Positions 8,645 through 15,272 of a stretch of DNA of 18,582 nt are shown in pieces. The stretch comes from Streptosporangiaceae bacterium (GTDB lineage: Bacteria > Actinomycetota > Actinomycetes > Streptosporangiales > Streptosporangiaceae), in contig JAICWX010000169.1 of the NCBI GenBank assembly GCA_025934635.1, forward strand, positions 1 through 18,582, read 5' to 3'. Under the pieces are notes generated by a model. That model was not told where the DNA came from. It worked only from the letters and a program-made list of their open reading frames with translations, and ran no database searches. The position numbers and the translations under genes are program-made. Within the stretch, counting starts at the first letter, position 1; each line of letters begins with the position of its first letter.

Positions 8645-10726
8645 ATGTTCTATGAAAATCATCCTGCCGAACGGGTGGTGTCCATGCCTCAAGAGCCGGC
8701 TCCTGCGGACCCCGGGCGGGGCGTGCCCCCATCCGGTGCGCAGCCTGAGCCGGATCACTGGGAGCCGGTTATCACCCGCCCGGACCCGATGTCGCCCGGC
8801 GAGTGGGAGACCTTGCTGGCAGCCAGCCTGGATGAGACCGAGCCGCCTGAGGACGGCGATGAGCACCTGGATCCGGAAGACAGCGTTCTGCCGCCGGATG
8901 AGGACCTCGCCGTGATCGAGGACGAGACCGGCCGGTTCGCGGCGGAGCGCTTCGCGGAGGCGCAGTACCTAGCCCAGGCGGAAACGGCGGAGCTGGCCGG
9001 CGCATCAGCCGCGTACGAGGCGCGCAGGCGCGGTCCCCGTGGTCCGGGTCTGCCCGGGTCCGCAGATCTTGTTCCGGGCATGTCGGGTGGCCCGGCGGGC
9101 GGTTTCGGTGCCGGGCAGTGCCTGGATCTCGCGCCCGGGTCAGCGAGCCTGCACAGTTTCGTCGAGACCGCCGTGGACAGCGGCCGTCTGGGTGAGGCAT
9201 CCGAAGATGAGATTATCGGCCTGATCACCGCGGCGGACCGGGCCGAGGCCGCGACCTGCGCTCTCAAGTACGCCGCGGCCGCCGAGCTGATCCGGCGGCG
9301 TCCCGCTCCCGGCTGCACGCTGCCGGGCCCGGCGCGGATGCCGGAGTCCTACCTGGACTCGGCCGGGGATGAAGTGAAGTGGGCGCTGGCGGAGACCCGG
9401 CCGGTCGCGGACGAGGTGCTGTCCCTGGCCTGGGACCTGGAAGTCAAGCTGCCAGGTACGCGGGCGATGTTCCGGGACGGGCTGCTGCGCCACTCCAAAG
9501 TCCAGATCATCGCCCGGAAGACCGCGCTGCTGGACCCGGACGAGGCGCGCCAGGCCGAGCAGCTGCTCCTGGGGCAGGCCCGGAAGCTGAGCCCGTCCGC
9601 GCTGCGGCGCGCAGCCGCCTTGGCCGCCGGCCAGGTTAACCCGGAGAAGGCGAAGCAGGCACGGGAGCACGGCGCCCGGAACGCGCGGGTGGAACGGTGG
9701 CGGGAGGACTCCGGGAACGCCGGGCTGGCCGGGCGAGAGCTCCCGGCGGCGCAGGTGCTCGCGATGGACCAGCGGATCACCTGGTGGGCCCGGGAACTCA
9801 AAGGTGCCGGGGTGGAGGGCGGGATGGACCTGCTCCGCGCCCGCGCGTTCACCGACCTGCTGCTCGATCAAGACTCCCGCCCCGCTGGGTCGCGCGGCAC
9901 CTGCCCGCGCGGCACCGGTGCCGATCATCCGGCCGGGCCGTACCGGGCTCCCGGCTCTGCCGCGGGCCCGGTCTCCAGCGGGTACGCCGGCGGGATCCCG
10001 GCCGGGTTTGCCGGCCGGAACCACCTCACCATCCCGCTACCCAGCTTGCTCGGCCTCGCGGACCGGCCCGGCGAGCTAGCCGGGCTGGGGCCGGTCGACC
10101 CGTGGCTGGCCCGCGACCTGGCTCGCGCCTCAGCGGCCAACCCGAAGACGACCTGGTGCCTGACCGTCACAGACAACCAGGGATGGGCCGTCGGCCACGC
10201 CTGTGCCCGCCCCGAACCCCGCAGCCATGCCGCCGGGCAGCGCAAACTCCGGCCACCGGGTGGGGCGGACCCGCCCGGTGCCACCAGGACCGGGTTCACC
10301 TTCACCCCCGCCGGGCCCGGACCACCTGGCGGATACGGCACCTGGCGGTTCACCACCGGAGTCCCCGGCCAGCGCGCCTGGATCATCACGATCGATCCGA
10401 TCCCCACCGGACGCTGCGATCACCGGTACCAGGCCAAGGGTCACGACCCCGGGGTCAGGCTCCGGCACCTGACCGAGGTCCGGTACGCCACCTGCACCGG
10501 TCCGGCCTGCCGTAAACCCGCTGCTAACTGCGACTTCGAACATAACGTCCCGTACGAGGCCGGCGGAAGAACGTGCTTGTGTAATGGCGGCCCTAAATGT
10601 CGTCACGACCATCGGCTCAAGCAAGATCCCCGCTGGAAGGTGGAGCAGCACCCGGACGGGACATTCACCTGGACCACCCCGGCGGGCCGCCAGTACACCA
10701 CTGGGCCCACCCGCTACCCCATCTGA
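8645..10726 (+). CDS. DUF222 / HNH endonuclease domain protein (13E12 repeat family type)
   Basis: A 693-residue protein of the large actinobacterial family with an N-terminal DUF222 helical domain (about residues 175-420) and a C-terminal HNH nuclease. The nuclease core is at about 617-657: Cys617 and Cys622, then EHNVPYEAGG with His633, then CNGGPKCRHDH with Cys646, Asn647, Cys652, His654 and His656. Two zinc-knuckle pairs and HNH residues are therefore present. The first 100 residues are acidic and Pro-rich, and a Gly/Pro-rich low-complexity insert lies at about 417-460. Members are often multi-copy in actinobacteria, for example the mycobacterial REP13E12 repeats, one of which hosts a prophage attachment site. 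Their biological role is unsettled. The ribosome-binding site is weak, and an in-frame ATG at 8684 is an alternative start. It is intact, unlike several neighbours. Confidence 0.9.
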   Translation: MFYENHPAERVVSMPQEPAPADPGRGVPPSGAQPEPDHWEPVITRPDPMSPGEWETLLAASLDETEPPEDGDEHLDPEDSVLPPDEDLAVIEDETGRFAAERFAEAQYLAQAETAELAGASAAYEARRRGPRGPGLPGSADLVPGMSGGPAGGFGAGQCLDLAPGSASLHSFVETAVDSGRLGEASEDEIIGLITAADRAEAATCALKYAAAAELIRRRPAPGCTLPGPARMPESYLDSAGDEVKWALAETRPVADEVLSLAWDLEVKLPGTRAMFRDGLLRHSKVQIIARKTALLDPDEARQAEQLLLGQARKLSPSALRRAAALAAGQVNPEKAKQAREHGARNARVERWREDSGNAGLAGRELPAAQVLAMDQRITWWARELKGAGVEGGMDLLRARAFTDLLLDQDSRPAGSRGTCPRGTGADHPAGPYRAPGSAAGPVSSGYAGGIPAGFAGRNHLTIPLPSLLGLADRPGELAGLGPVDPWLARDLARASAANPKTTWCLTVTDNQGWAVGHACARPEPRSHAAGQRKLRPPGGADPPGATRTGFTFTPAGPGPPGGYGTWRFTTGVPGQRAWIITIDPIPTGRCDHRYQAKGHDPGVRLRHLTEVRYATCTGPACRKPAANCDFEHNVPYEAGGRTCLCNGGPKCRHDHRLKQDPRWKVEQHPDGTFTWTTPAGRQYTTGPTRYPI

Positions 10727-10788
10727 CACCACACTCCTCTCAGCCGTCTCGCCGCAATCGGATCCGGCTCCAGTCGTGAGACAGTGTC

Positions 10789-11235
10789 ATGAAGCTCACC
10801 CAGACAGGGGTACCTCACGCCGTGACCGACCTGGTCGCCCGCTGGCTCATGCCGAACGACTTCAAGCTGGAGATCGGACACCGGTTCGCCATCGTCAGCG
10901 ATCCGATCCGGCGGTGCGGTCTAGGCGGCACCGGTCACTGCGAGGTGCTCGCCTTCGACGAGGGAATGATGCTTCGGATCGCCTGGAAAGCAGCCTCTGA
11001 GTACATAAGCGGACTGGACTCGACCGTCACGTTCACCGTGTCGCCCGAGGGGGCCGGGAGCCGCCTGCTCATCGAGCATGACGGCCTCCACCCGACCCCC
11101 TATACCGTCGGCAGCATCGCGTGCGGACCGAACGGCGGCCGCCACTCCACCCGGCGCATCGGCGCGGTGTCCGCAACAGTCGACGCCTGGCGCGCTGCCA
11201 TCCGGCACCTCTCGGAAGCGCTTCCCGCCTCCTAA
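10789..11235 (+). CDS. SRPBCC (AHSA1/START-like) domain protein, probably frameshifted at its 5' end
   Basis: The open frame of 148 residues carries most of an SRPBCC ligand-binding fold: VARWLMPNDF, GHRF, the GHCEVLAF strand, LDSTVTFTV, and a C-terminal helix WRAAIRHLSEAL. Family members usually begin with a beta strand ending in PxRVWxAlTD. Here that segment is split. The frame starting at GTG 10776 gives EAHPDR, and after the GGGG run at 10807-10810 a one-base shift continues as VPHAVTD. So either translation starts at the ATG, missing the first strand, or the gene has suffered a one-base insertion. It begins 62 bp after the HNH gene on the same strand. No good ribosome-binding site is seen before the ATG. 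Function beyond hydrophobic-ligand or Hsp90-activator-like fold is unknown. Confidence 0.7.
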   Translation: MKLTQTGVPHAVTDLVARWLMPNDFKLEIGHRFAIVSDPIRRCGLGGTGHCEVLAFDEGMMLRIAWKAASEYISGLDSTVTFTVSPEGAGSRLLIEHDGLHPTPYTVGSIACGPNGGRHSTRRIGAVSATVDAWRAAIRHLSEALPAS

Positions 11236-11990
11236 GACAGCCGCCCGGCGGCGGTGAGCGGGGCGGTGGCCGGCCGCGGTGCACGCGGGGCCCTGATCAG
11301 TGCGGATACGGATGCAAGGTGCAGGGCGAGCAGCAGCGGCACGTCGACGGTCGGGATCAGCGCGAGCGGCATCCCGCTGACCGGCGCACCGGACGGGCTG
11401 GTGTGAATCAGCTGGAATCCGACCAGGGTGCCCAGGGTCAGGGCCACGACCAGGTCAGTCAGGCCGAACGCGTTGAGCCAGAGCGCGGCCCGGCGCCCCG
11501 TGCCCTGCGCCAGCCTGCGGGCCACCAGCGGCGCGGCGATACCGGTGGCAATGTCACCCAGGCCCGCGGGCAGGGCGAACAGCGCGGGCAGGTGGCCGAG
11601 GGCCATGGTGATCAGGAAGGCCACCGCGGCCACGCGGAACGTGTGCGGGAACTCCAGGCGGCCCGTCATGCCCGGTGCCGTCAGGGCCCGCGTCACCACC
11701 GGGATCCGGCGCAGTGCCAGCAGCAGGGCCAGGAAGCCGGCCGCCGCGACCGGCATCCACGGCACCCCGTGGCCGAGCCGCGTGTGGTACCCGCCGTGAC
11801 CTGCGATCTCCGCACTGGCGGTGAACCAGCCGCCGAGCACGACGGCCGCGCCGCCGGCGAGCAGCGTCGCGGTCCTTCGGCCCAGGCTCGCGCGCATCGC
11901 GCCGCCGTACAGCACGACGCAGGTCGCGGCCAGGGCCGCGATGACGCCGGCGAAGGTGATCGCCCACAGATAGCCAGGCGGGTCATACAT
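11232..11990 (-). CDS. Polytopic membrane protein of unknown function, divergent from the HxlR regulator
   Basis: A 252-residue integral membrane protein with about seven hydrophobic segments: WAITFAGVIAALAATCVVLY, TLLAGGAAVVLGGWF, VAAAGFLALLLAL, VAAVAFLITMALGHLPALFAL, GDIATGIAAPLV, NAFGLTDLVVALTLGTLVGF and TVDVPLLLALHLASVSALI. No transport or enzyme motif is evident. Small polar marks (GLGDI, AFGLTDL) inside the later helices are probably the conserved core. The start is fixed by AGGAGG 4 nt before the ATG at 11990. It diverges from an HxlR-type regulator across a 71-bp gap holding a palindromic operator, so it is the probable target of that regulator. Its stop overlaps the stop of the SRPBCC gene (shared bases CTAA). 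Confidence 0.82.
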   Translation of the reverse strand: MYDPPGYLWAITFAGVIAALAATCVVLYGGAMRASLGRRTATLLAGGAAVVLGGWFTASAEIAGHGGYHTRLGHGVPWMPVAAAGFLALLLALRRIPVVTRALTAPGMTGRLEFPHTFRVAAVAFLITMALGHLPALFALPAGLGDIATGIAAPLVARRLAQGTGRRAALWLNAFGLTDLVVALTLGTLVGFQLIHTSPSGAPVSGMPLALIPTVDVPLLLALHLASVSALIRAPRAPRPATAPLTAAGRLS

Positions 11991-12012
11991 ACGTCCTCCT
12001 CGGATCAAGTTA

Positions 12013-12049
12013 AGTATCTACAAGATACTATAATTTTGAAAGTATCTTG
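12013..12049. promoter_or_regulatory. Divergent promoter with palindromic operator, probable HxlR site
   Basis: AGTATCTACAAGATACT (12013-12029) is a perfect 7-bp inverted repeat with a 3-bp centre. A further half-site AGTATCTTG follows at 12041-12049, 28 bp from the first arm. TATAAT at 12029-12034 overlaps the palindrome edge and would serve the HxlR gene. TATAGT on the other strand (12032-12027) would serve the membrane protein gene. A repressor bound here would block both. HxlR-family proteins typically bind such sites next to their own gene, so autoregulation plus control of the membrane protein is likely. Confidence 0.7.
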
Positions 12050-12061
12050 CAACTAGTTATT

Positions 12062-12772
12062 ATGGGGAGCGTGACTCGGAACGTGAGGACCTACGACCAC
12101 TTCTGCCTGACCGCCCGCGCACTGGAACAGGTCGGCGACCGGTGGAGCCTGCTGGTGGTCCGCGACCTTCTCACCGGCGCCAAGAGGTTCACCGACCTGA
12201 TGGACCGCCTTGGCGGGATCACCCCCAAGACCCTCAGCCAGCGCCTGCGCGAACTCGAAGACAGCGGAATCGTCGACGCCGACCGGGAGCCGGGCAGGCG
12301 CGAGGTCTGGTACCGCCTGACGCCGGCCGGGGCCGACCTCGGACCCGTCATCGACGAGCTCAGCTGGTGGGGGATACGGCACGCCTGGCGCCGGCCTCAG
12401 GACGGCGAGCCGCTGCATGCCGAGCACCTGCTCCGCAGCGCCATCCGGGCCATCGACCGCGGCGCCGGCGACCACGAGCCCGCTCGCTGGCACTTCCGTC
12501 TCGACGGTGCGGACTACCTGGCCGAAGGCGACGGCCAGCACTGGACGCTCAGCGACCAGGTCCCGTCCGCGCCAGCCGACGTCACGATCACCGCGACCGC
12601 CAAAGCGCTGGCCGCCTTCATCTTTGCCGGATCAGACGCCGACGTTGATGTCACCGGCGAACCCGAGCCAGTCCGGCGATTCCGGCGGCTGATCGGCGCC
12701 CTGGCCACCGTCGTACATCCCGCCGGGCAATCGCCGAATGAGGCCGGGCAGAGGTCAGGACAGCAGCACTAG
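12062..12772 (+). CDS. HxlR-family winged-helix regulator with SCP2-like C-terminal domain
   Basis: A 236-residue regulator. Residues about 10-105 form the HxlR winged helix: conserved Cys15 (FCLTARALEQVGDRWSLLVV), FTDLMDRLGGITPKTLSQRLRELEDSGIV, and the wing VWYRLTPAGADL. The rest (about 130-225) resembles the SCP2-type sterol-carrier-like domain seen behind HxlR domains in actinobacteria, ending VTITATAKALAAFIFAGSDADVDVTGEPEPVRRFRRLI. It may sense a lipid or a reactive electrophile; the conserved Cys is compatible with the latter. ATG 12062 is taken as start with no ribosome-binding site in front and a TATAAT about 28 bp upstream, suggesting a short leader. GTG 12071 is an alternative. Confidence 0.9.
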   Translation: MGSVTRNVRTYDHFCLTARALEQVGDRWSLLVVRDLLTGAKRFTDLMDRLGGITPKTLSQRLRELEDSGIVDADREPGRREVWYRLTPAGADLGPVIDELSWWGIRHAWRRPQDGEPLHAEHLLRSAIRAIDRGAGDHEPARWHFRLDGADYLAEGDGQHWTLSDQVPSAPADVTITATAKALAAFIFAGSDADVDVTGEPEPVRRFRRLIGALATVVHPAGQSPNEAGQRSGQQH

Positions 12773-12943
12773 GACAGGGTAGCCAGGGCGATATCCACTT
12801 CCGTTACGCGAGGCGGGCGTGCTCTTCAGTATGGGTCCCGATGCGGTAATGTCCCGTAAGGACCCGCCGGTCGGCCTGGCCCGGGGTGCGCCAGAGACAT
12901 CGCGCGTACCGGCAAGATCCTGTACTCCGGGATCAGGGGCGGC
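12773..12943 (+). other. Intergenic stretch with possible 5' remnant of the following gene
   Basis: No complete gene. From ATG 12831 one frame reads MGPDAVMSRKDPPVGLARGAP, then meaningless sequence. The next gene's frame opens only after a stop at 12857-12859 and has family-like sequence (ARTGKILYSGIRGG) before its first ATG. Joining the two frames near 12890-12905 would give a plausible N-terminus, so an indel may have split the gene. This is a weak reading. Confidence 0.3.
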
Positions 12944-13282
12944 ATGGGCAGGCTCACCATCAAGAACCGGCTCAGCCACGATGCCGTGATCGTGCTCGTG
13001 CGAGGCCGGTCGAAGGCGATCGGCGTGTACGTCCGATCCCACGCCAGCACCACGGTGCGCAATATCAAAAGCGGCACCTACACCATCTACTTCACCAGCG
13101 GCTCGCTGTTCCGCGTCTGCAAGGGACGCTTCAGCCGCGGGGCCTCCTACGCCCGCGTCAAGCAGCACCTGCCCTTCGCCTTCCCGCCGCACTTCACCGT
13201 CGCCACCTTGATCATCTTCGCGGCCAGCGGCGGCAACGCCCCGACCACGCCCATCAGCCCCAAGGGCTTCCCGGTCCCCTGA
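12944..13282 (+). CDS. Small beta-rich domain protein, probable 3' part of a longer gene
   Basis: 112 residues resembling the C-terminal beta-sandwich-like domain found in some actinobacterial secreted or zinc-ribbon proteins, with the pattern GxLTIxNxxxxDAVxxLV, then VYVRxxxxTTVxxIxxGTYTIYFTxG, GRFSRGASYxR, and a final GGNAxTTPIxPxxFP. All these elements are seen in order. The family resemblance is from memory and has no accepted function. ATG 12944 has AGGGG 5 nt before it, but the recognisable domain begins about 15 codons earlier in the same frame with no start codon available, so the gene is probably truncated or frameshifted at its 5' end. It ends 6 bp from the end of the convergent glyoxalase-like remnant. 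Confidence 0.5.
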   Translation: MGRLTIKNRLSHDAVIVLVRGRSKAIGVYVRSHASTTVRNIKSGTYTIYFTSGSLFRVCKGRFSRGASYARVKQHLPFAFPPHFTVATLIIFAASGGNAPTTPISPKGFPVP

Positions 13283-13288
13283 GAGGCA

Positions 13289-13536
13289 TCACCGCAGCAC
13301 CATCTCGCCCTGAGGTCCTCGGAGGCGGGCGACGAGCGCGGCCCTGGCCGCCGGCCTGATCTCGACGTCCGCTCCGCGGGCAGCGAGTCGCCGGGAGCGA
13401 GCGCGAGGAGCGCGTTATAAGTGCCGGGGCCGGTGTGCCGGCCGCCATCGCGGGCCCGGACGCCGAGGCGTTCCTCCACGTCGGCGACCGCCGCCCGGAG
13501 GTCAGGAACGGCATAGACCAGGTGGTCAATCAGCAT
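13289..13536 (-). pseudogene. Glyoxalase-like (VOC superfamily) gene with internal deletion
   Basis: The first 50 or so residues from ATG 13536 (GAGG ribosome-binding site) are a typical glyoxalase-like domain start: IDHLVYAVPDLRAAVADVEE, then GTYNALLAL. The match then ends. In another frame the DNA continues as ADVEIRPAARAALVARLRGPQGEMVLR and stop (13289), which is how such proteins end. About 130-150 central residues are missing compared with a normal length of about 220, and the total length (248 nt) is not a multiple of three. The gene lies 17 bp after the DUF2000 remnant on the same strand and was probably its operon partner. Confidence 0.75.
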
Positions 13537-13553
13537 GGCGTCCTCAACGGTTT

Positions 13554-13926
13554 CTAAGACAGTAGCTCAAGGCGGCGGACCAGCTTGGCCACCTGGTTCC
13601 GCGGCCCGATCAGGCTGACCGCGAGCGGGGCCAGGTCACCCGGTTCGGTCTTGGCGAGCGAGCGCAGGTAGTCGTCGTACACCCGGGTCGCCTGAGCCGA
13701 AGCAGGCATGTCCGCCCGCGCCGAGCAGCCCGGGAACCCCGGGCGCGGTCGCGGCGGCGACGCACACGGCCGCGTTGACGGCCTGGCCGGGGGAGAGCGC
13801 CTCGTCGACGATCACGACCCACTTCAGCTTCGCCGCCCCGGTCCGCTCCCCGGTGCTCATCTCGTCAGGAGAGTAGCCGTAAGAAGCGGCTTGACTGTCC
13901 TTTTCCCGTATTTCAGACGTTGGCAT
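13554..13926 (-). pseudogene. DUF2000 family gene with internal deletion
   Basis: The N-terminal half reads KWVVIVDEALSPGQAVNAAV and on to APGVPGLLGAGG, the hallmark of DUF2000 proteins. The 3' part, in another frame, reads ADMPASAQATRVYDDYLRSL, then LAPLAVSLIGPRNQVAKLVRRLELLS and stop (TAG, 13556-13554), the family's C-terminal half. The segment between them is missing, and the junction lies at about 13705-13715. The length, 373 nt, is not a multiple of three. ATG 13926 or ATG 13860 could have been the start. The family has no firmly known function. It diverges from the AsnC/Lrp regulator, which would have been its controller. Confidence 0.75.
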
Positions 13927-13967
13927 GCATCAATTCTAGATAGACATACGGCTGTTAAACTACATAA

Positions 13968-13982
13968 CCGAACATAGTTCGG
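13968..13982. promoter_or_regulatory. Palindrome CCGAACATAGTTCGG, putative AsnC/Lrp operator
   Basis: A perfect 6-bp inverted repeat with a 3-bp centre. It extends outward to TA...TA with one mismatch (13965-13985) and ends 13 bp before the AsnC/Lrp-family start. It lies between that gene and the divergent DUF2000 remnant, the usual position for a local Lrp-type site. 15-bp palindromes of this shape are typical of the family. The binding protein is inferred from position. Confidence 0.6.
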
Positions 13983-13995
13983 CTACCATGAAAAT

Positions 13996-14460
13996 ATGCC
14001 TCGCCTGGACGAACTAGATACGGCGCTCCTGCGTGAACTGCAGCACGATGCACGGCGAACCAACCGGGATCTGGCCGAAGCGATCGGCGTCGCGCCCAGT
14101 ACAGCCCTCGACCGGACCCGGTCCCTACGTCAGCGCGGGGTGATCCGCGGCGCCCTGCTCGACGTGGATCTCGCCGCCATCGGCCGCCCCGTCCAGGCGC
14201 TGATCGCGGTCCGGATCCGGCCGCCGTCCCGGCGCAACATCGAGGCCTTCCGCGACTGGGCGGCCCGGCTCCCGGACACCGTGGGCGTGTTCGTCGTCTC
14301 GGGCAGCGAGGACTTCCTGATCCACGTCGCGGTGGCCGACAACCAGCATCTCTACGCCTTCGTCATCGACAGGCTCACCGAACGGCCCGAGGTGGCCGAC
14401 GTCCGGACCAGCGTCATCTACGAGCACCTGCGTAACCACGCCGTGGCCCCGGAACCTTAG
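13996..14460 (+). CDS. AsnC/Lrp-family transcriptional regulator
   Basis: 154 residues, normal family length. N-terminal helix-turn-helix at about 3-50 (LDELDTALLRELQHDARRTN, then LAEAIGVAPSTALDRTRSLRQRGVI). The RAM (Lrp sensor) domain at about 65-150 includes VQALIAVRIRP, the SGSEDFLIHVAV motif, and VRTSVIYEHLR at the end. Such proteins bind amino acids or related small molecules and form octamers. Start ATG 13996 has no ribosome-binding site, so the mRNA may be leaderless or have a very short leader. Its natural divergent neighbour (DUF2000, followed by a glyoxalase-like gene) is broken here, leaving the regulator without an obvious local target. Its TAG stop overlaps the TAA stop of the signal peptidase gene. 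Confidence 0.93.
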   Translation: MPRLDELDTALLRELQHDARRTNRDLAEAIGVAPSTALDRTRSLRQRGVIRGALLDVDLAAIGRPVQALIAVRIRPPSRRNIEAFRDWAARLPDTVGVFVVSGSEDFLIHVAVADNQHLYAFVIDRLTERPEVADVRTSVIYEHLRNHAVAPEP

Positions 14461-15218
14461 TGCGCCAGGCCCAGCGCGGGCTGCTGGAACGGGCCGGGAA
14501 TCGGCAGGTCGCCGAACTGCGAAAACGGCCAGATAACCAGGAAGGCCCGGCCGACCACCTGGCTTTCCGGGATGGTTCCGTCCTCCGGCGCACTGGTCAT
14601 GTGCCCGCGGGAGTCGTCGGAGATCGCCCGGTCGTCGCCCATGACCCACAGCCGCCCGCGCGGGACGACGATGCTGAACTGCAGCGTCGAGGGGGATGCA
14701 CCGGGGAACAGGTAGGACTTCTCGTCCAGCGGGATCCCGTTGACCGTCATCTTGCCGTCCCGGCAGCACGCCACGTGATCGCCGGGCAGGCCGATGACCC
14801 GCTTGATGTAGTACGTCTGCGTGCTGTAGATCCCGGCGTCGGCGAGCACGTCGTCCACCACCCGCAGGAACGGGTTGCGCGGCGGCGCAGGGTCCGGCGC
14901 GCCCGACATGCCGCCCCACGAGCCTCGCCCGCTGAACACCACGATGTCGCCGCGGCCGATGCTCCGGAAGTGATAGACGAGCTTGCTCACCAGCACCCGG
15001 TCGCCGGTCAGCAGGGTGTCCTCCATCGAGGCGGAGGGAATCCGGTACACCTGGACGACGAACGCCTTGACCACCAGCATGAGGACGATCGCCGCCAGCA
15101 CGATGATCATCAGCCGGCGCCAGGAGCCTCTCCGCTTCCGGCCCGTGGTGTTTTCCTCAGCAGCGGAGGCCTGGTCCTCGTCCGGGGGCGCGCCGGGATC
15201 GCGCTGATCGTTGGTCAT
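14457..15218 (-). CDS. lepB: Signal peptidase I (type I leader peptidase, S26)
   Basis: A 253-residue membrane-anchored protease that removes signal peptides from secreted proteins. A charged cytoplasmic N-terminus of about 35 residues precedes one transmembrane segment (about 36-54, LMIIVLAAIVLMLVVKAFVV). Box B PSASMEDTL carries the nucleophile Ser64, box D YYIKRVIGLPGD the general base Lys139, and box E GDDRAISDDSRG (194-205) has an Asp where most members have Asn (GDN). The Ser/Lys dyad is intact. A G-rich site (GGGGGG) lies 4 nt before the ATG. Actinomycetes often carry several signal peptidases, so this may be one of a set. Confidence 0.95.
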   Translation of the reverse strand: MTNDQRDPGAPPDEDQASAAEENTTGRKRRGSWRRLMIIVLAAIVLMLVVKAFVVQVYRIPSASMEDTLLTGDRVLVSKLVYHFRSIGRGDIVVFSGRGSWGGMSGAPDPAPPRNPFLRVVDDVLADAGIYSTQTYYIKRVIGLPGDHVACCRDGKMTVNGIPLDEKSYLFPGASPSTLQFSIVVPRGRLWVMGDDRAISDDSRGHMTSAPEDGTIPESQVVGRAFLVIWPFSQFGDLPIPGPFQQPALGLAH

Positions 15219-15272
15219 GATTCCCCCCGGCCCGGACGGCGGCGGGTTTCAGTGTGTCATATCTTGTGATAG

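Noticed and set aside
8645..10726. Homing endonuclease or IS transposase
   Set aside because: The domain layout is DUF222 plus HNH. No intron, intein, terminal inverted repeats or target-site duplication could be seen at its borders.
13147..13536. A 129-aa intact glyoxalase
   Set aside because: The second half of that frame is antisense to the neighbouring beta-domain gene; the true family C-terminus is in another frame, ending at 13289.
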